Positions 5,819-8,796 of a stretch of 8,796 nucleotides of DNA are shown here, one piece after another; the stretch's first letter is position 1, and each line of letters starts with the position of its first letter. This DNA is from Methanothrix sp. (GTDB taxonomy: Archaea; Halobacteriota; Methanosarcinia; Methanotrichales; Methanotrichaceae), in NCBI GenBank assembly GCA_003162615.1, contig PMNG01000155.1, forward strand, positions 3,554 through 12,349, given 5' to 3'. The position numbers were made by a program, and so were the translations under genes. A model generated the notes under the pieces. It worked only from the letters and a program-made list of their open reading frames with translations. It was not told where the DNA came from and searched no databases.

Positions 5819-5852
5819 AACGATCCCTTGAAACACATAGAGGGTCGTTTTT
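5819..5852 (+). promoter_or_regulatory. Inverted repeat plus T run just ahead of the Shine-Dalgarno
   Basis: AACGATCC (5819-5826) pairs with GGGTCGTT (5842-5849): eight consecutive pairs including one G-U, with a 15-nt loop. A run of five T (5848-5852) follows and touches GGAGGT. In RNA it could act as a leader terminator or as a structure affecting ribosome access. If transcription begins near 5830, downstream of a weak TATA at 5800-5807, it can act only as a DNA inverted repeat. Confidence 0.45.
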
Positions 5853-5858
5853 GGAGGT
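5853..5858 (+). promoter_or_regulatory. Shine-Dalgarno deciding the start at ATG 5869
   Basis: GGAGGT lies 10 nt before ATG 5869. The alternative TTG 5851 would translate the Shine-Dalgarno itself and add six residues in front of the signal peptide, so ATG 5869 is preferred. Confidence 0.8.
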
Positions 5859-5868
5859 TAGTAAAACC

Positions 5869-6714
5869 ATGAAATTTACGGTAAGATCTTTGGCGCTGGT
5901 TAGCATTGTAGCCATGTGCCTCATTGCAGTGCCAGCCCTGTCTGCGCCTACTGGAGACGGAGCTTCCAAGACGCAGTGTAATGCCTCAGAGAAGTCCAGT
6001 TGTAACGCCTTCCAGCCCGGAATGAGACCAATGTGGAATTCCGGAACGGGATCCTGGGGAAATCCTGAGATGGGAATGCACGGAAAGGAAGCCTTCGTGA
6101 TGATGAAGGAGAAGAATGGATCCTGGAAGAATGAAAGTTGGAATGCAACCAAAGCCATTGAAATCCGTAAGAGCGGCAGCGGCTTTGCCATGAGCGGCAA
6201 CCAGAACCACGTTGTCAGGATGAACATCGAAGGCAAAATAAAGCCCGATTTCGCGGATATCAAGAAGCTCATATCTGACAATAAGACTCTAGGACAAATA
6301 AAGTCTGAAATAAAAGCCAAGATGAACGCTGAGATATCGGCTGCATCCTATAACGGCAGCTTGCACCTTGGCCAGAGCAACTACAATCTATTGAACATCA
6401 AACTGACTCTTTCGGGGAACAACAGCTCCACCATGAACGCCGACGTTGCCGGACCCAAGCTCAACTTTACGGATAAGCCCACTGCAGTCGTAGGCCACAT
6501 CACCGTAACTACATCCCGCCAGGACAACAGCACTATTGGAGAGGGCACATTGACCATGAACAGTGGCCAGTACAGCGGCCAATACAAAATCCTCATCGAG
6601 ATGAACCGCGGCATGGGAGAGCACAACGGCCTGAAGGGCTGCGTTTTTAGTGGAATGAACCAGAAGGGCCAGAGATTTGGAATGAACATGGAGATGCTAA
6701 AGCCAAAGGATTAA
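5869..6714 (+). CDS. Secreted, sequon- and Met-rich protein of unknown function (paralogue 1)
   Basis: A 281-residue exported protein with no recognised family. Residues 1-26 are a Sec signal peptide (basic MKFTVR, hydrophobic LALVSIVAMCLIA, VPALSA cleavage site). Residues 27-105 are low in order, with Cys37 and Cys45, many Asn/Gly/Trp/Met, and MGMHGKEAFVMMKEK. Residues 106-246 form a beta-rich domain shared with the next gene: GFAMSGNQNHVVRMNIEG, IKKLISDNKTL, YNGSLHLGQSNYNLLNI, VGHITVTT, GQYSGQYKILIEM. The tail (247-281) carries Cys258 and more Met. About ten N-X-S/T sequons (for example N83, N88, N92, N138, N162, N220) fit archaeal N-glycosylation outside the cell. No C-terminal anchor is seen, so it may be free or bound to the envelope. 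The Met/His-rich parts raise a possible Cu(I)-binding role, which is speculative. Confidence 0.82.
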   Translation: MKFTVRSLALVSIVAMCLIAVPALSAPTGDGASKTQCNASEKSSCNAFQPGMRPMWNSGTGSWGNPEMGMHGKEAFVMMKEKNGSWKNESWNATKAIEIRKSGSGFAMSGNQNHVVRMNIEGKIKPDFADIKKLISDNKTLGQIKSEIKAKMNAEISAASYNGSLHLGQSNYNLLNIKLTLSGNNSSTMNADVAGPKLNFTDKPTAVVGHITVTTSRQDNSTIGEGTLTMNSGQYSGQYKILIEMNRGMGEHNGLKGCVFSGMNQKGQRFGMNMEMLKPKD

Positions 6715-6789
6715 GCACCTCAGAAAGCTTAGAGCGAAAGGCTTGAAAGCGGGTTAGGGGGAGTGTTCGCGAGAAAAGCGATGAATCTC

Positions 6790-6821
6790 TGACGGAAGAT
6801 CAGAAAATCTTCCGTCATTTT
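6790..6821 (+). terminator. Perfect 11-bp hairpin followed by TTTT
   Basis: TGACGGAAGAT (6790-6800) and ATCTTCCGTCA (6807-6817) are perfect inverted arms around the 6-nt loop CAGAAA, followed by TTTT. It lies 75 bp after the stop of paralogue 1. It may end or attenuate transcription before paralogue 2, or protect the mRNA 3' end. Confidence 0.6.
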
Positions 6822-6906
6822 GAGAAGTCATGGTTAGTAACCGTCAAATGGTTCTACTTCAACACGATCCTCATCCAAGCAATCAATAGTTTAAACGGGT
6901 TCGAAA

Positions 6907-7530
6907 ATGAGGCTAAAGGGAAAATTTCTGTTTCTTGTATTGGCAGCATTAGGACTGGGGAGCTTGACCCCAGTATTCCTAGCTCAGCCAGCGGAGATGG
7001 GAGATGGCGATGTGGCTCGCAGTGAGCTTGGCCAAAATAATGCTCCTTATGTCCAGCCTTTTGGAAATATGGATGGTGCACCTGCGGAAATAATCTTCCA
7101 CCACTGGCAAGGATTTGCCTTAAAGGGCGACCAATCATACATCTTGAGGGTCAGCATTGAGAGCGTTAGGCCTGTCGGGCCTGTGAATGTCAGAAAACTT
7201 CTAGCATCTAATGAGACCCTTGAAGAGGTGGGAAAGGAGATAGCAGCAGAGGAAGGAAATGCAACATACAGGGGCCATCTCAAACTTGGCGAGAGCACCT
7301 ACTGGCTGACCAACGTTGAAGTGAAGCTCGCTCGAAGCAACTTAACCCTAAGCGCTGATCTTAATGAACCTCTAGAAAACCCTGCCGCCAGCAATTCTAC
7401 AGAGAATGTGGGACGAATAACAGTAAATACCACCAGCTACGAAGGCGAACGAGAGAGCCAGGGAAAGCTGATCATCGCCAAAGGCCAACTAATCGGGAGC
7501 TACCAGGTATTGCTCGATATGAAACATTGA
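6907..7530 (+). CDS. Secreted protein of unknown function (paralogue 2)
   Basis: A 207-residue exported protein homologous to the preceding gene product but shorter. Residues 1-26 are a signal peptide (MRLKGKFLFLVLAALGLGSL, cleavage near VFLA/QPA). A short linker (27-65) replaces the Cys/Met-rich region of paralogue 1. Residues 68-206 align with the shared domain: GFALKGDQSYILRVSIE, VRKLLASNETLEEVGKEIAA, ATYRGHLKLGESTYWLTNVE, VGRITVNTT, GQLIGSYQVLLDM. Five sequons are visible (N102, N118, N145, N163, N174). There are no cysteines and few methionines, so the metal-binding speculation does not extend to this copy. ATG 6907 has only a weak upstream GGG, so translation may be weak or start near the 5' end of its own transcript (TTTAAAC at about 6890). 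Tandem duplication with divergence is the simplest origin. Confidence 0.8.
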   Translation: MRLKGKFLFLVLAALGLGSLTPVFLAQPAEMGDGDVARSELGQNNAPYVQPFGNMDGAPAEIIFHHWQGFALKGDQSYILRVSIESVRPVGPVNVRKLLASNETLEEVGKEIAAEEGNATYRGHLKLGESTYWLTNVEVKLARSNLTLSADLNEPLENPAASNSTENVGRITVNTTSYEGERESQGKLIIAKGQLIGSYQVLLDMKH

Positions 7531-7573
7531 GCAAAGGCACGAGGAAGACTTAAATCGTATTTGCAACTCTTTT

Positions 7574-7590
7574 TCGGATTGTTCCGATTT
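7574..7590. terminator. Small hairpin with T/A runs on both sides
   Basis: TCGGA (7574-7578) pairs with TCCGA (7583-7587) over loop TTGT. TTT follows on the plus strand, and a run of five A follows on the minus strand. Its place between the two convergent genes fits transcript ends after paralogue 2, but the stem is short. Confidence 0.35.
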
Positions 7591-7594
7591 GGGC

Positions 7595-7642
7595 AAAAAA
7601 ACCACGTTCACCCATAGATTTATTTTGGTATAGAAAGCGTGG
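7595..7642 (-). terminator. Terminator-like element of the MacB-type permease gene
   Basis: On the minus strand CCACG (7642-7638) pairs with CGTGG (7606-7602) over a long loop and is followed at once by seven T (7601-7595). Archaeal termination relies mainly on such T tracts. The spacing from the permease stop at 7696 is reasonable. Confidence 0.45.
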
Positions 7643-7676
7643 GGACCAGCGTTGAGAAAACATCGATCCAGTCCCC
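7641..7676. repeat. Inverted repeat GGGGAC/GTCCCC in the permease 3' region
   Basis: GGGGAC (7641-7646) and GTCCCC (7671-7676) are perfect 6-bp arms with a 24-nt spacer, 20 bp past the permease stop. Possible RNA 3'-end structure; it overlaps one arm of the terminator-like element by two bases. Confidence 0.35.
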
Positions 7677-7695
7677 AGCAAAGTTCATAAAATTC

Positions 7696-8796
7696 CTATT
7701 CAGCCCGTAGAGCCTCTATCGGATCCAGCTTTGCAGCCTTGTTCGCCGGATAGACTCCAGCTATTACAGTCGTCACCGCTCCGAAAAGGAGTCCTATCAT
7801 GATAGACTGCGGCGTTATAGCCGAGGGTAATCCAGCCAATGATCCTATCACCATCGAAACCGTCACTCCTAGAGCAATTCCGATTAAGCTGCTTACAACC
7901 CCAAGAACTCCCGCCTCAAGCAGGTACTGAATCCTGATATCCCGCATAGTCGCACCTAGCGCCTTCATGACTCCGATTTCACGAATCCGTTCCTTCACCG
8001 TGAGCATCATGACGTTGGCGATCCCTATCCCTCCAACGACCAGAGAAATGGCACCTATGCCCCCCAAGGCGTACTTGACCATTGTAAGTATGCTCATCAG
8101 CGAAGATAGCAGATCCCGTGCGGTTGTTGCATCATAGGCCTCGTTCTTGTGGTACCTCTGGAGGTCAAGTTTGATCCTGGCGATCACGTCATCTATTTGA
8201 GCCGGATCCTCAACAGTCACCTGGAAAGACCCGTAATAGTAGTTCTCTCTGCCTAGCAGTTCCTTCATGGCCTTGTGAGTTATGTACATCTGGGTGTTCT
8301 GATTGTTGCCTGGACCTCCAAAGGACGTCTGCTGCTGCTCCTGGAGGACTCCCACCACCTTGAAGTCCATGTAGTGATCCTGATAGTACAGCCTAATCTT
8401 GTTCCCTGGGGTGATGTCCATCCTGAAGAGCCCGTTTGAAATCCCGCTGCCTACGACTATCGACTTGTAATCCGAATCGGTCAGGAATCGCCCCAGCGCA
8501 ATTTTGTTATTGAGATCAATTTCCTTCTTTGGGTCTACTCCAGTAAGACTGGCCGAAGCGTTTTTGTCTCGGAATCGGATTACTACGTTTGCTGACGTTT
8601 CTGGTGCAACCGTCTTTATTCCAACGATGTTCTCAAGGGCTTTGGTGTCTTTGTCCGTGAACTTGGCGGGCTCCTGGGGAGTCCGGAAGCTCGGCTGAGC
8701 ACTCGGTCCGAAGTTGAATGTGCCAGGTATAACGCGGATCACATCGAGGTTGAGGGCGCTGAACTGTGAGGACACCCCTGAATACAGACCCTCTCC
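7696..8796 (-). CDS. MacB/FtsX-type ABC transporter permease, N-terminus cut by window edge
   Basis: Membrane permease of the MacB/LolC/FtsX class, which works with a cytoplasmic ABC ATPase as a mechanotransmission machine for export or envelope tasks. The frame stays open to the right edge (366 residues visible). The GTG at 8775 is internal, because the preceding codons GEGLYSG fit the family pattern after the first membrane helix, which is missing with the true start. Visible residues 1 to about 235 form the extracytoplasmic MacB-PCD domain (for example SQFSALNLDVI, ASLTGVDPKKEIDL, YYQDHYMDFKVVGVL). The FtsX part has three membrane helices: KYALGGIGAISLVVGGIGIA, LGVVSSLIGIALGVTVSMVI and MIGLLFGAVTTVIAGVY. 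It ends in YPANKAAKLDPIEALRAE, the classic C-terminus. KERIREIGVMKALGAT is the conserved cytoplasmic loop. The partner ATPase is expected to the right. The substrate cannot be read from sequence. Confidence 0.92.
   Translation of the reverse strand, partial: GEGLYSGVSSQFSALNLDVIRVIPGTFNFGPSAQPSFRTPQEPAKFTDKDTKALENIVGIKTVAPETSANVVIRFRDKNASASLTGVDPKKEIDLNNKIALGRFLTDSDYKSIVVGSGISNGLFRMDITPGNKIRLYYQDHYMDFKVVGVLQEQQQTSFGGPGNNQNTQMYITHKAMKELLGRENYYYGSFQVTVEDPAQIDDVIARIKLDLQRYHKNEAYDATTARDLLSSLMSILTMVKYALGGIGAISLVVGGIGIANVMMLTVKERIREIGVMKALGATMRDIRIQYLLEAGVLGVVSSLIGIALGVTVSMVIGSLAGLPSAITPQSIMIGLLFGAVTTVIAGVYPANKAAKLDPIEALRAE

Larger units (their letters stand above)
5227..5868. other. Long AT-rich intergenic region before the secreted-protein genes
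   Basis: Apart from a doubtful 72-codon ORF at 5388-5606, no gene is convincing here. Seen in it: an imperfect stem (TCAAG/CTTGA) around 5281-5306, CTCA/TGAG repeats around 5339-5352, TATA-like boxes (ATTTAAATAG near 5630, CTATAAAAC near 5643), an inverted copy of the GACCG motif (5767-5778), and an inverted repeat next to the Shine-Dalgarno of the secreted-protein gene. No tRNA-like fold was found. Confidence 0.5.

Noticed and set aside
5796..6320. 174-codon minus-strand frame with hydrophobic stretches
   Set aside because: It is the antisense shadow of the secreted protein at 5869, which has a signal peptide, a Shine-Dalgarno and a paralogue.

Overview
The window reads as chromosomal DNA of a methanogenic archaeon, most likely from the Methanosarcinales/Methanothrix side of the Euryarchaeota. 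The grounds are gene content and signals: a UPF0146 protein, an archaeal Mut7-C/zinc-ribbon protein, an archaeal-length NFACT (RqcH) protein, Sec-type secreted proteins rich in N-glycosylation sequons, A/T-rich TATA-like boxes, and TTG/GTG starts. The genus is an inference and could not be checked by a search.

Left end (1-1614): a two-gene minus-strand cassette. A ribbon-helix-helix/coiled-coil protein (692-1252) overlaps by ATGA a tyrosine recombinase (695 to beyond the left edge). It looks like part of an integrated element. Its upstream region holds an imperfect direct repeat next to the likely TATA box.

Housekeeping core (1615-4468): a UPF0146 gene is convergent with the Mut7-C gene, which is divergent from the long NFACT/RqcH gene. 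The last two share a 52-bp AT-rich promoter space. The Mut7-C protein is nuclease-like and NFACT is a ribosome-quality-control factor, so this block is mainly RNA and translation maintenance.

Accessory centre (4469-5868): more AT-rich. It has small hairpins and a degenerate 17-bp tandem repeat, then a minus-strand pair of tiny DNA-binding proteins (a 61-aa winged-helix-like protein and a 73-aa AbrB-type protein) with a strong TATA box. GACCG/GTTCG motifs cluster above that TATA box. A 12-bp perfect inverted copy of one lies about 90 bp before the first secreted-protein gene, which may link regulator and target. A doubtful 72-codon ORF is the only other coding candidate here.

Secreted pair (5869-7530): two tandem paralogous exported proteins of unknown function share a C-terminal domain. 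The first has an extra Met/Asn/Cys-containing N-terminal part and a Met-rich tail. It is preceded by an inverted repeat, a T run and a strong Shine-Dalgarno, and followed by an 11-bp perfect hairpin.

Right end (7531-8796): a convergent intergenic region with terminator-like hairpins, then the C-terminal part of a MacB/FtsX-type ABC transporter permease that runs off the right edge. No rRNA, tRNA or CRISPR array was seen.
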